Assembly (NCBI RefSeq): GCF_001428805.1
Contig: NZ_LMIS01000001.1
Span: 2,406,976-2,470,975 of the forward strand
Source: Aeromicrobium sp. Root236
GTDB lineage: Bacteria; Actinomycetota; Actinomycetes; Propionibacteriales; Nocardioidaceae
Direction of reading: 5' to 3'
DNA: 64,000 bases
The position numbers were made by a program, and so were the translations under genes. Positions 18,090 through 26,297 of the stretch are shown here, piece by piece. The notes beneath the pieces were generated by a model that was given only the letters and a program-made list of their open reading frames with translations, did no database searches and was not told the DNA's origin. Within the stretch, counting starts at the first letter, position 1; every line of letters starts with the position of its first letter.

Positions 18090-19097
18090 ATGTCGTTCGT
18101 CTCCGGGCTGCCCAAGGCAGAGCTCCATGTCCACCACGTCGGTTCTGCCTCGATGCGCACCGTCGCCGAGCTGGCCGAGCGCCACGCCGGTTCCACCTCC
18201 GTGCCCACGGACCCGGAAGCCCTCGCCGAGTTCTTCACGTTCACCGACTTCGCCCACTTCATCGAGGTCTATCTCTCCGTCGTCGACCTCCTGCGCACGC
18301 CCGAGGACCTCTGGACGCTGACCTACGACGTCGCCCGCGACCTTGCCGCGCAGAACGTCCGCTACGTCGAGCTGACCTGCACGCCCTACACCTCGATCGC
18401 CGTCGGCATCAGCGCTGAGGCGTACTGCGAAGCGCTCGAGGACGCGCGCCGCAGGGCTGAGGCGGACTTCGACCTCACGATGCGCTGGTGCTTCGACATC
18501 CCCGGCGAGTCCGGCCTGCCGTCTGCCGAGGTCACGCTCGACACCGCCCTGCGCCTGCAGCCCGACGGTCTCGTGAGCTTCGGGCTCGGTGGTCCCGAGA
18601 TCGGCGTGACCCGTCCGCAGTTCGCGCCCTACTTCCAGCAGGCCATCGCGGCCGGGCTGCACAGCGTCCCGCACGCCGGCGAGTCGACCGGACCCGAGAC
18701 GATCTGGGACTCGATCAACCACCTGGGCGCCGAGCGCATCGGGCACGGCATCGCCGCCGCACAGGATCCCGCCCTGATGGCCCACCTCGCCGAGCACGAC
18801 ATCACGCTCGAGGTCTGCCCGACGTCCAACGTCTGCACGCGGTCCGTGCCGTCGATGGCCGAGCACCCGCTCCCCGCCCTCGTCGCCGCCGGCGTACCCG
18901 TCACGATCAACTCCGACGACCCGCCGATGTTCTCCACGACGCTCAACCACGAGTACGAGGTCGCCGCCGAGCTGCTCGGCCTGGACGAGAGCGGCATCGC
19001 GGATCTCGCGCGTGCGTCCGTACGCTCGTCCTTCGCCGACGACGCGACCAAGGCCGCGATCATCGACGAGATCGACACCTACACCGCCAACGCCTGA
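18090..19097 (+). CDS. add: Adenosine deaminase
   Basis: The enzyme hydrolyses adenosine and deoxyadenosine to inosine in purine salvage. It has 335 aa. The metal ligands are in ELHVHHVGS (H13 and H15), HAGES (about 195-199, the third histidine region), IGHGI (about 215) with the catalytic histidine area, and SDDPPMFSTTL (about 273-283) with the final metal aspartate. The open frame starts at an ATG preceded closely by a -10-like hexamer. No other purine gene is adjacent. The gene ends before a GC-rich hairpin. Confidence 0.92.
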   Translation: MSFVSGLPKAELHVHHVGSASMRTVAELAERHAGSTSVPTDPEALAEFFTFTDFAHFIEVYLSVVDLLRTPEDLWTLTYDVARDLAAQNVRYVELTCTPYTSIAVGISAEAYCEALEDARRRAEADFDLTMRWCFDIPGESGLPSAEVTLDTALRLQPDGLVSFGLGGPEIGVTRPQFAPYFQQAIAAGLHSVPHAGESTGPETIWDSINHLGAERIGHGIAAAQDPALMAHLAEHDITLEVCPTSNVCTRSVPSMAEHPLPALVAAGVPVTINSDDPPMFSTTLNHEYEVAAELLGLDESGIADLARASVRSSFADDATKAAIIDEIDTYTANA

Positions 19098-19110
19098 CCC
19101 TTCAGCCGTT

Positions 19111-19182
19111 GGCGGTGACCTGCTCGCCCATCGTTCCGCTCGGCGGTGAGCTGGTCGCCCTTCGGGCTGCCTGAAGGGCGAC
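19111..19182 (+). terminator. GC-rich hairpin after add, with a 19-bp direct repeat
   Basis: GTCGCCCTTC (19154-19163) pairs perfectly with GAAGGGCGAC (19173-19182) over a 9-nt loop; there is no T-run, so termination efficiency is uncertain. Just before it a 19-bp imperfect direct repeat occurs at 19111-19129 and 19142-19160 (GGCGGTGASCTGSTCGCCC). Nothing else is seen between add and the ArsR gene except the operator region. Confidence 0.5.
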
Positions 19183-19227
19183 GAACCCACCGCCCGTCGC
19201 TGAGGGGTTGACGGGTGCATCACCACA

Positions 19228-19243
19228 TGGTTATCTATAACCA
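19228..19243. promoter_or_regulatory. ArsR-type operator
   Basis: TGGTTAT-CT-ATAACCA is a perfect 7-bp inverted repeat 28 bp before the ATG of the ArsR gene. A third half-site (TGGTTATC, 19262-19269) runs up to the start codon. The region is unusually AT-rich for this window and probably overlaps the promoter. ArsR-family repressors commonly autoregulate through such palindromes; the pairing is inferred from position. Confidence 0.7.
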
Positions 19244-19271
19244 CCAAGTTACATAAAGGAATGGTTATCGA

Positions 19272-19592
19272 ATGGACGACGATCAGCTCGACCTCGTGTT
19301 CGGCGCGCTGGCCGACCGCACGCGCCGCGCCATCCTGGCCCGGCTCGCGCAGGAGGACGCCAACGTGGGTGACCTCACCGCGTTGTTCACGATGTCGCAG
19401 CCGGCCATCTCCAAGCACCTCAAGGTGTTGGAGCAGGCCGGGCTGATCTCGCGCAACCGGCAGGGGACGATGCGCCTCAGCCACCTCGAGGCCGCGCCCC
19501 TCAAGGACGCCACCGGATGGCTGGCGGACTACCGGGAGTACTGGTCCGAGAGCTACGCGCGACTCGACGAGCTGCTCGACTCACTCGACTGA
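19272..19592 (+). CDS. ArsR family transcriptional regulator
   Basis: A 106-aa winged-helix repressor. FGALADRTRRAILARLAQ (residues 10-27) is the typical N-terminal helix, and MSQPAISKHLKVLEQAGLISRNRQG (about 40-64) is the recognition helix and wing. It lacks a CxCxxC metal site, so it belongs to the group not sensing heavy metals that is usually linked to SRPBCC/AHSA1 partners. The next gene, 23 bp downstream, encodes exactly such a partner. An operator palindrome lies upstream. Confidence 0.9.
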   Translation: MDDDQLDLVFGALADRTRRAILARLAQEDANVGDLTALFTMSQPAISKHLKVLEQAGLISRNRQGTMRLSHLEAAPLKDATGWLADYREYWSESYARLDELLDSLD

Positions 19593-19615
19593 CCCACGCA
19601 CCCAAGGAGAGCACC

Positions 19616-20098
19616 ATGAAGAACACCACCGACACCCTGACCATCGAGACCCCGGGCACGCACGCGATCACGGTCTCGCGCGAGTTCGACGCCCCGGTCG
19701 ACAAGGTCTATCGCGCCATGACGGACCCCGAGCTGATCGCCCGCTGGATGGGCCCCCGATACCTGACCAACACCGAGATGACCCACGAGCCGCGCCACGG
19801 CGGCACGTGGTCGCTCGTCCAGCGCGACCCTGACGGCAACGAGTACGCCTTCCGCGGCGTCGTCCACGGCGAGCCCACTCCCGAGCTGTCGATGCGGACG
19901 TTCGAGTGGATGGGCATGCCCGGTCATGTCTCGTTCGAGACCTTGCGACTGGTCGACCTCGGCGACGGACGCTCCCGCGCCGACAGCGTCACGGTGTTCA
20001 CCTCGACCGAGGATCGCGACGGGATGGCGAGCAGCGGCATGGACGTCGGCGTTCGCGAGGGCTACGAGCGCCTCGACGAGATCCTGGCCACCCTCTGA
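19616..20098 (+). CDS. SRPBCC (AHSA1/START-like) protein
   Basis: A 160-aa single-domain protein with a hydrophobic ligand-binding cavity fold. The N-terminal SREFDAPVDKVYRAMTDPELIARWMGP (about 21-47) and GGTWSLVQRDPDGNEYAFRGVV are the usual AHSA1 landmarks. The ligand is not predictable. The start follows AAGGAGAG about 5 nt upstream. It lies between an ArsR regulator and a DHFR-like reductase, a common actinobacterial arrangement presumed to be one transcription unit. Confidence 0.88.
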   Translation: MKNTTDTLTIETPGTHAITVSREFDAPVDKVYRAMTDPELIARWMGPRYLTNTEMTHEPRHGGTWSLVQRDPDGNEYAFRGVVHGEPTPELSMRTFEWMGMPGHVSFETLRLVDLGDGRSRADSVTVFTSTEDRDGMASSGMDVGVREGYERLDEILATL

Positions 20099-20125
20099 CA
20101 TCCACACCGTGAGGAGGAGATCGTG

Positions 20126-20713
20126 ATGAGCAAGGTCATGTCACACATGACGATGTCGCTGGACGGCTTCATCGCCGACCCGCACGACGGCATCGACGAG
20201 CTGTTCGGCTGGTACGGCGCGGGAGACGTCAGCCTCACCTCAGCCAACGAGGACATCGCGTTCAACGTGGACGAGGCCGGCGCCGGCCTTCTGCGAGCCT
20301 GGATGGCGGACGTCGGTGCGCTCGTCTGCGGTCGGCGACTGTTCGACATCACCGACGGCTGGGGCGACAACCATCCGGTTGGCTCGCCGGTCGTGGTGGT
20401 GACGCATCACGTCCCTGACGACGCGCACCGCTGGCCGAGGACGACGTTCGCCGGCAGCGTCGAGGCCGGCATCGCCCAGGCGAAGGAGATCGCCGGTGAC
20501 AAGGACGTCACCGTCGCCAGCGCCGACGTCGCTCGACAGGCGCTCGACCTGGGTCTTCTCGACGAGGTCCACGTCAGTCTCGTCCCGGTGTTGCTGGGCT
20601 CGGGGATCCCGTACTTCGCGAATCTGGGCGCCGCTCCGCACAGGCTCGAGGACCCGATCGTGACGCCGGGGACCCGGGCGACGCATCTGCAGTACGCCGT
20701 CAAGCGCGACTGA
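20126..20713 (+). CDS. Dihydrofolate reductase family protein (RibD C-terminal-like)
   Basis: A 195-aa NADPH reductase-fold protein. MTMSLDGFIADPHDG (near the N-terminus) is the family start motif, ALVCGRRLFDITDGW lies mid-protein, and the C-terminal half has VASADVARQALDLGLLDEVHVSLVPVLLGSGI, typical of RibD-C/YyaP members. The natural substrate is unknown; these are rarely true DHFRs. AGGAGG at 20112-20117 is 8 nt before the ATG; a GTG one codon earlier is an alternative. It is the last gene of the ArsR-AHSA1 operon. Confidence 0.85.
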   Translation: MSKVMSHMTMSLDGFIADPHDGIDELFGWYGAGDVSLTSANEDIAFNVDEAGAGLLRAWMADVGALVCGRRLFDITDGWGDNHPVGSPVVVVTHHVPDDAHRWPRTTFAGSVEAGIAQAKEIAGDKDVTVASADVARQALDLGLLDEVHVSLVPVLLGSGIPYFANLGAAPHRLEDPIVTPGTRATHLQYAVKRD

Positions 20714-20729
20714 TCCTGCTCCCGCGGGG

Positions 20730-22346
20730 TCAGATCGCGGTCGCGGGTGCCGGGGCGAGCGGCACGCGTACGAGCAGGACGCCGGGCTGGACCTCGGCGG
20801 TGATCTCCTGGCCCTCGCCGACAGGGTCGCCGTCGAGCTGCATCGGCATCATCTTCTCGGCCTTGATGTGCACCTTGTGACCGGTGAGCCGGTCGAGCCG
20901 CTCATTCGTACGCTTCTGGCGGCCGATGACGCGCACGATGATCGCGAGCCAGCCGATGAACCGCTTAGGCGCGAGCACCACGACGTCGAGCCTGCCGTCG
21001 TCGATCTGGGCGTCGGGCAGCAGGGGGATGCCGCCCTGGAGGAACCCGACGTTGCCGACCACGACCGTACGGGCGCGGAACTTCTTGAACTCGCCGTCGT
21101 CGACCGAGATCTGCACCTTCATCGCGGGGAAGCGCGCCGCCTTGACCCCGCTGACGAAGTAGGCCAGCCAGCCGACCTTGGCCTTGAGCTGGTCGTTGAC
21201 GCCGGTCATGATCGCGGCGTCCATGCCCAGGCCGGCCATGACGAGGAACGTCGTGTTGGTGCCCGAGTCGGTCCGGAGCGTCGACAGGTCGATCGCCCGG
21301 TCCTGGCCGCCGAACACGACGTCGAGGGCGTCGCGGGTGTTGAGCGGGATCGACAGGTTGCGGGCCAGCAGGTTGCCGGTGCCGTGCGGCAGGATGCCGA
21401 CGGCCACACCCGTGCGGGCAACCTCCTCGCACACCGCGCGGACCGTGCCGTCGCCGCCGGCCGCGACGATGAGGTCGACGTCGGCGCGCAGCGCGGCGCT
21501 GGCCTGACCGTGGCCGGGATCCTCGATCGTGGTCTCGAACCAGAGCGGTTCCTTCCACCCGTCGCGGTGGGCCACGAGGCGTACGCGCTCCTTGAACGCC
21601 TCGACGTCGGCGATCTTGGACGGGTTGAGCACGACGGCTGCCCGCTTGCGACCAGAGCCGGTGAGGGCGGCGAGCTCGTGGGGCACACGGGTGGCGTCGC
21701 TGACCAGCACGATCCAGAGCCCGAGGGCGACCGCCGTGCCGAAGCTGAGACCGGCCACGACGTCGCTGAGGTAGTGCACGCCGAGGAAGATGCGGCTCGC
21801 GCCGACTCCGAGGGCCATGAGGACGAGCAGGGTGATGAGGATGCGGCGCTTCCAGCCGCGGCCCGTCAGCACGATCGTCATGAGGATCGCAACGGTGAAC
21901 AGCATGCCCGCACCGGAGGAGTGCCCGCTCGGGAACGAGTAGCCGCCGATCTCGTGCAGCGGCTTGTCGAAGACCGGGCGCTCGCGCTCGTACGCCAGCT
22001 TGATCAGGGCGTTGCCGACGATCGCGACAATCCCGCTGACGGCGATCCAGATCGCGACGCGACGCTCGTGGCGCCACAGCGCGTACGCGGCAAGCAGCAG
22101 CAGGACGATCGCCGCGCCGAGGTTGCTGAACACGACCGCGACGACGTCGAGGAAGTCGACGAGGCCGCCGTGGCGGGACGCGTAGTCGTACGCGTCCTGT
22201 GCCACGTCGTGGTCGAGGTCGATGACCGCATTGGCGCCGACACCCACGCAGATCGCCAGGACCGCGAACAGGGTGGCCGGGGCGGCGAGGGCCCACCAGA
22301 GGATGGCCCGGCGTGCAGGCGCGGCACGACGCAGATCGAACGACAA
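20730..22346 (-). CDS. PAP2 phosphatase-diacylglycerol kinase fusion
   Basis: A 538-aa two-domain membrane protein. The N-terminal PAP2 phosphatase domain (about 1-220, with several membrane spans) has KLAYERERP (116-124), PSGH (139-142) and SRIFLGVHYLSD (184-195), the three phosphatase motifs. The C-terminal diacylglycerol/sphingosine kinase catalytic domain (about 233-530) has GGDGT (297-301) and GTGN (322-325). One half would remove phosphate from a lipid phosphate and the other would add one. This suggests lipid phosphate cycling, for example phosphatidic acid/diacylglycerol or undecaprenyl pyrophosphate recycling; the substrate is inferred. Confidence 0.9.
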   Translation of the reverse strand: MSFDLRRAAPARRAILWWALAAPATLFAVLAICVGVGANAVIDLDHDVAQDAYDYASRHGGLVDFLDVVAVVFSNLGAAIVLLLLAAYALWRHERRVAIWIAVSGIVAIVGNALIKLAYERERPVFDKPLHEIGGYSFPSGHSSGAGMLFTVAILMTIVLTGRGWKRRILITLLVLMALGVGASRIFLGVHYLSDVVAGLSFGTAVALGLWIVLVSDATRVPHELAALTGSGRKRAAVVLNPSKIADVEAFKERVRLVAHRDGWKEPLWFETTIEDPGHGQASAALRADVDLIVAAGGDGTVRAVCEEVARTGVAVGILPHGTGNLLARNLSIPLNTRDALDVVFGGQDRAIDLSTLRTDSGTNTTFLVMAGLGMDAAIMTGVNDQLKAKVGWLAYFVSGVKAARFPAMKVQISVDDGEFKKFRARTVVVGNVGFLQGGIPLLPDAQIDDGRLDVVVLAPKRFIGWLAIIVRVIGRQKRTNERLDRLTGHKVHIKAEKMMPMQLDGDPVGEGQEITAEVQPGVLLVRVPLAPAPATAI

Positions 22347-22570
22347 GCTTCCTCCTCAGGGGTCGACCCAGCCTAAGGCACTGCGACCGGGCCCGCCTCG
22401 GCTCACCCGCCCCCGCATCTCGCCCGGCGGCGTTCTCCTCCTTCGCCGCACAACCCCGGTGCGCCTCAGTCGTCGGCCTTGCCGGATCGAGCGCGGATGG
22501 CGGGCTCGCTGATCGAGGCGGGACCGATCACAGTGCCTAATGGACTGAGTTGCGGGCGCCAGCCGGACGA

Positions 22571-22576
22571 TAGGCT
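22571..22576 (+). promoter_or_regulatory. -10-like hexamer TAGGCT before serS
   Basis: TAGGCT ends 6 nt before the GTG of serS; transcription would start at the initiation codon. A T-box or other leader is therefore unlikely. The 200-bp gap upstream holds no gene and nothing else I recognise. Confidence 0.4.
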
Positions 22577-22582
22577 GAGGCA

Positions 22583-23854
22583 GTGATTGAAGCCCGGATC
22601 CTGCGAGAAGACCCTGATGCCGTACGCGCTGCCCAGAGGCGCCGGGGCGAGTCGACCGAGCTCGTCGACGAGCTCATCCGCGCGGACGAGGAGCGGCGCT
22701 CCACGATCTCGGCGTACGAGGCGGTGCGCGGCGAGCAGAAGAACCTCGGCAAGCTGATCCCCAAGGCCCAGGGCGACGAGAAGCAGGAGCTGTTGGCCCG
22801 TGCCAAGGAGCTGAGCCAGCAGGTCAAGGACGCCGAGGCCGCGCAGGTCGATGCGGCCGAGACGTTCGAGCGGCTCATGAAGACGCTGCCCAACCTTGCC
22901 TCGCCCGAAGCCCCTGAGGGTGGCGAGGACGACTTCGTGGTGATCGACACCGTCGGCACGCCGCGCGACTTCGCGGCCGAGGGCTTCGAGCCGCGCGACC
23001 ACCTCGAGCTCGGGCAGCTGCTCGGCGCGATCGACAGCGAGCGTGGCGTCAAGGTCAGCGGCTCGCGCTTCTACTTCCTGACCGGTGTGGGCGCGCAGCT
23101 CGAGCTGGCGCTGACCCAGCTCGCGATGAGCAAGGCCGCCGAGTGGGGCTTCACGCCGATGATCCCGCCCGCGCTGGTCAAGCCGAGCGCGATGGAGGGC
23201 ACCGGCTACCTCGGGCAGGGCGCGGCGGACGACGTCTACTACCTCGAGAAGGACGACCTCTACCTCGTCGGTACGTCCGAGGTCGCGCTCGCGGCGTACC
23301 ACTCCGACGAGATCCTCGAGGCCGAGTCGCTGCCGCGGCGCTACGCGGCGTTCAGCCCGTGCTACCGCCGCGAGGCCGGCTCGTACGGCAAGGACACCCG
23401 GGGCATCTTCCGCGTGCACTGGTTCGACAAGGTCGAGATGTTCGTCTACACGACGCTCGAGGAGTCCTACGCCGAGCACCAGCGCATCCTCGCCTGGGAG
23501 AAGTCCTGGCTGGAGGCCCTCGAACTGCCCTACCGCGTCATCGACGTGGCGTCCGGTGACCTCGGCCTGTCGGCGATCCGCAAGTTCGACTGCGAGGCGT
23601 GGATCCCCACGCAGGGCAAGTACCGCGAGGTCTCGTCGACGTCCAACACCACCGAGTTCCAGGCCCGCCGCCTCGACATCCGCGTTCGCGGCGCCGAGGG
23701 GACGAAGTCCGCGGCGACGCTCAACGGCACGCTGTGCGCCATGACCCGCACGATCATCGCGCTGCTCGAGAACGGCCAGCAGGCCGACGGCTCCGTACGC
23801 CTGCCCGCCGCGCTGCACCCGCTGCTCGGCGAGGTCCTGAGGCCCCTCGCGTGA
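22583..23854 (+). CDS. serS: Seryl-tRNA synthetase
   Basis: The enzyme charges tRNA-Ser with serine in the cytoplasm. It has 423 aa, the normal length. The N-terminal ~110 residues form the charged coiled-coil arm that contacts the long variable arm of tRNA-Ser ([21 protein letters not shown]). The class II core has motif 2 ([18 protein letters not shown], about 254-271) and motif 3 ([19 protein letters not shown], about 350-368). Start is GTG with [15 protein letters not shown], the standard N-terminus. It is coupled to the downstream HAD gene by a GTGA overlap. Confidence 0.96.
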   Translation: MIEARILREDPDAVRAAQRRRGESTELVDELIRADEERRSTISAYEAVRGEQKNLGKLIPKAQGDEKQELLARAKELSQQVKDAEAAQVDAAETFERLMKTLPNLASPEAPEGGEDDFVVIDTVGTPRDFAAEGFEPRDHLELGQLLGAIDSERGVKVSGSRFYFLTGVGAQLELALTQLAMSKAAEWGFTPMIPPALVKPSAMEGTGYLGQGAADDVYYLEKDDLYLVGTSEVALAAYHSDEILEAESLPRRYAAFSPCYRREAGSYGKDTRGIFRVHWFDKVEMFVYTTLEESYAEHQRILAWEKSWLEALELPYRVIDVASGDLGLSAIRKFDCEAWIPTQGKYREVSSTSNTTEFQARRLDIRVRGAEGTKSAATLNGTLCAMTRTIIALLENGQQADGSVRLPAALHPLLGEVLRPLA

Positions 23855-24636
23855 CCTGGAAGCCTCGGCTGATCGCGCTGGACGTCGACGGGACGCTCGT
23901 CGACGGCGAGAACGTGATGACCGAGGCCGTGCGTTCGGCAGTCCACGCCGTGCGTGACGCCGGCATCGAGACCGTCATCGCGACCGGTCGTGGGGTGCCC
24001 GGCGTCATGGACGCGGTGGACAACCTGCGGTTCACCGAGGGCTACGGAGTGGCGAGCAACGGTGCCGTGACGTTCCGCTACGACCCGGAGGTCGAGCTGC
24101 TCGACGTCGTCACGTTCGACGCCAGCGAGGCCGTGCGCCGCGTGCTGGAGCACATGCCTGAGGCGCTCGTCGCGGTCGAGGAGGTGGGCGTCGGGTTCCG
24201 GCTCAACAAGCCGTTCCCGGACAACGAGATCTCCGGCCAGTTCGTCGTCGAGGACGTCGAGTCACTGATCGCCGAGCCGGTCGCCCGTGTGGTCATCCGG
24301 TCGGCGGAGCACAGCCGCGACGAGTTCACCGCGATCGTCAAGGACCTCGGCCTGACCGGCACCAACTACTACATCGGTTACTCCGCGTGGCTCGACCTCG
24401 CGCCCGAGGGTGTCTCCAAGGCGTCGGGACTGGAGTTCCTCTGCACCAAGCTCGGTATCGACCGGTCCGACGTGCTGGCCGTGGGTGACGGCAACAACGA
24501 CCTCGAGATGATCGAGTGGGCCGGCCGCGGGGTGGCGATGGGCCAGGCGCCCGACGACGTCAAGACTGCCGCCGACGAGGTGGTCGGCACGATCGACGAG
24601 GACGGCCTGGTCGCCGAGCTCGCCCGCTACGTCTAG
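23851..24636 (+). CDS. Cof-type HAD hydrolase
   Basis: A 261-aa HAD phosphatase of the Cof/C2B-cap group. [12 protein letters not shown] (about residues 8-19) is motif I, ATGRG is motif II, the cap domain spans about 80-180, and [23 protein letters not shown] (about 208-230) is motif IV. Substrates are usually phosphosugars or nucleotides. The GTG start overlaps the serS stop. In Actinobacteria a HAD gene often sits next to serS, but the functional reason is unknown. It shares a CTAG stop tetramer with the convergent YjbQ gene. Confidence 0.9.
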   Translation: MTWKPRLIALDVDGTLVDGENVMTEAVRSAVHAVRDAGIETVIATGRGVPGVMDAVDNLRFTEGYGVASNGAVTFRYDPEVELLDVVTFDASEAVRRVLEHMPEALVAVEEVGVGFRLNKPFPDNEISGQFVVEDVESLIAEPVARVVIRSAEHSRDEFTAIVKDLGLTGTNYYIGYSAWLDLAPEGVSKASGLEFLCTKLGIDRSDVLAVGDGNNDLEMIEWAGRGVAMGQAPDDVKTAADEVVGTIDEDGLVAELARYV

Positions 24637-25037
24637 CCCTTCAGGAAGCTGAGCCGCACCTCGCGGTCCGGGTTGTCGACGTTGGTGTCGACGAGGCACA
24701 CCGACTGCCACGTGCCGAGCAGGAGCCGGCCGCCCTGGACCGGCACGGTCATCGAGGGCGCGAGGAATGCCGGCACGACGTGGTCGCGGCCGTGCCCGGG
24801 CGTGCCGTGCTGGTGCACCCACCGGTCGTCGCGGGGCAGCAGGTCGTCGAGTGCGGTCAGCAGGTCACCATCGCTGCCGGCGCCGGTCTCGATGATCGCC
24901 ACACCTGCCGTCGCGTGCGGGACGAACACGTGCAGCAGCCCGTCGCGCTCCTCGCGGACGAACCGCTCGCACTCCGAGGTGAGGTCGTGGACGACCGAGC
25001 GCCCACCCGTCCGTACGGAAACCAGCTCACTGCGCAT
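24633..25037 (-). CDS. YjbQ/UPF0047 family protein
   Basis: A 134-aa protein of the YjbQ family. HVFVPHATAGVAIIET (about residues 36-51) and DDRWVHQHGTPGHGRDHVVPAFLAPS (about 70-95) contain the conserved histidine cluster, followed by GRLLLGTWQSVCLVD. Members can rescue thiamine-phosphate synthase mutants, but the physiological role is uncertain. The ATG reads MRSELVSVRTGG. Its TAG shares CTAG with the HAD gene. Confidence 0.88.
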   Translation of the reverse strand: MRSELVSVRTGGRSVVHDLTSECERFVREERDGLLHVFVPHATAGVAIIETGAGSDGDLLTALDDLLPRDDRWVHQHGTPGHGRDHVVPAFLAPSMTVPVQGGRLLLGTWQSVCLVDTNVDNPDREVRLSFLKG

Positions 25038-25052
25038 ACGACGATCGTTGCA

Positions 25053-25074
25053 CCGGTCCTTGAGCTTGTCGAAA
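25053..25074. repeat. Dispersed ~21-bp repeat, copy 2
   Basis: CCGGTCCTTGAGCTTGTCGA followed by AA lies in the 51-bp gap between the yjbQ-like and whiB-like genes. It matches copy 1 (18046-18066) in orientation and copy 3 (32057-32078) inverted. Confidence 0.6.
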
Positions 25075-25088
25075 AGGACGTCGAACGC

Positions 25089-25649
25089 TCAGGCGGTCTT
25101 GCTGGTCTCCAGCTCGTCGAACACGTCGAGGACCGCGTCGACCGTCGGCAGGCACGGGCTTGCGGGCGGGGTGAGCGCGTCGTCGCGCTTCTGCTCCCGG
25201 GCCCGGCGCAGGTGCCGTTTGATCGTCGAGGTCGAGCACCCGAGGCGCTCGGCGAGCTGGTGGCAGGTGTCCTTGGGGTACGCCTGACGCGCGGTCATGA
25301 CGGCGTCGTGGTTGACCGGTCCGCCGCCGACACGCGCGGCGCCGTAGGCCGTGGTCGCCTCCGGCTGCACCTCGATGCCGAGCCGGTGGCGAATCACCTC
25401 GCGGTCGTGCTCGGTCGTGCACGCGACGTAGCCGGAGACGTCGATCTGGACGACTGCCCGGTAGAGGCACTCGACCATGAGCGGGCAACCGGCGCACTGC
25501 CGATGGGCCGTCGCGCGTTTGAGCGTCAGCCGCTCCCACTCGGCCGCCGTGATGTCGGTGCGGGCCGGTGGTGAGTGCAACAGCTCATCCAGGTAGACCT
25601 CCGGCTCGAAGGCGCACGGAGGTGCTGTCGTGTCGTCGACGATGGTCAT
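25089..25649 (-). CDS. WhiB-family iron-sulfur regulator with C-terminal helix-turn-helix
   Basis: A 186-aa protein. The WhiB part has four cysteines: C12, C52, C55 and C61, in the order C-x39-C-x2-C-x5-C (QCAGCPLMVEC), expected to ligate a [4Fe-4S] cluster. GYVACTTEHDRE after it replaces the usual GVWGG turn. Beyond it, residues about 120-150 (DTCHQLAERLGCSTSTIKRHLRRAREQ) form a clear helix-turn-helix. WhiB proteins normally lack this and act with SigA. The ATG at 25649 follows AGAGGGAG. The first cysteine spacing is longer than usual for WhiB. Confidence 0.82.
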   Translation of the reverse strand: MTIVDDTTAPPCAFEPEVYLDELLHSPPARTDITAAEWERLTLKRATAHRQCAGCPLMVECLYRAVVQIDVSGYVACTTEHDREVIRHRLGIEVQPEATTAYGAARVGGGPVNHDAVMTARQAYPKDTCHQLAERLGCSTSTIKRHLRRAREQKRDDALTPPASPCLPTVDAVLDVFDELETSKTA

Positions 25650-25721
25650 GGGCTCCCTCTTCCCCACGAGCCCGGCCCGATGACACTCCTGCATCGTGCT
25701 TGGCTCGCGTTGGAGGCAACT

Positions 25722-26225
25722 TTAGAGGTACATGCCCCCGGAGCCATCGCTTTCGGCCGAGGTTTCCGAATTGTCACCTTTGGTGTCGTTTGGACCCGGT
25801 AGAGCCAGCCTCATGTTCTGGAACTGCGCCTGGGCCTGCACCTGCTGGGCGTAGAGCGCCGCCTGGATGCCGTGGAAGAGCCCCTCGAGCCAGCCGACGA
25901 GCTGGGCCTGGGCGATCCGCAGCTCACCCTCGCTGGGCGTCTCGCCGTCGAACGGCAGGCTGAGACGCTCGAGCTCCTCGACCAGCTCGGGGGCGAGGCC
26001 GTCCTCGAGCTCCTTGATCGACTGGAGGTGGATGTCCCGCAGACGGGCGCGGCTGGCCTCGTCGAGCGGAGCGGCCTTGACCTCGTCGAGGAGCTGGCGG
26101 ATCATCCCGCCGATGCGCATCACCTTGGCGGGCTGCTCGACGAGGTCGCCGAGGGACGTACCAGGTGCCGGCGCGGCAATGGCGTTGCCGTCGGGACCGA
26201 TGATCTCGGGGGATTGCTCAGTCAT
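25722..26225 (-). CDS. Bacterial proteasome activator family protein (Bpa/PafE-like)
   Basis: A 167-aa mostly helical protein. RIGGMIRQLLDEVKAAPLDEASRARLRDIH (about 37-66) and AQAQLVGWLEGLFHGIQAALYAQQ (about 104-127) match Bpa/PafE, which forms a dodecameric ring that opens the 20S proteasome gate without ATP. The C-terminus ends in GGMYL, close to the GQYL gate-opening tail. A disordered Ser/Asp/Gly linker precedes it. No proteasome gene is in the window, so its partner is inferred. Confidence 0.82.
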   Translation of the reverse strand: MTEQSPEIIGPDGNAIAAPAPGTSLGDLVEQPAKVMRIGGMIRQLLDEVKAAPLDEASRARLRDIHLQSIKELEDGLAPELVEELERLSLPFDGETPSEGELRIAQAQLVGWLEGLFHGIQAALYAQQVQAQAQFQNMRLALPGPNDTKGDNSETSAESDGSGGMYL

Positions 26226-26297
26226 TGCCTCAGACTATCCAGCGGTCCTGAAGGCCGTGATCTGAGTCTCTTGAACCGGGCTGCAAGGGTGGAAGAG

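Noticed and set aside
19111..19160. Two direct repeats as the start of a CRISPR array
   Set aside because: Only two imperfect units exist, with a 12-bp gap, and there are no cas genes in the window.
22377..22582. T-box or other riboswitch before serS
   Set aside because: No T-box specifier or antiterminator elements are visible, and a -10-like hexamer sits 6 nt before the start codon, leaving no leader.
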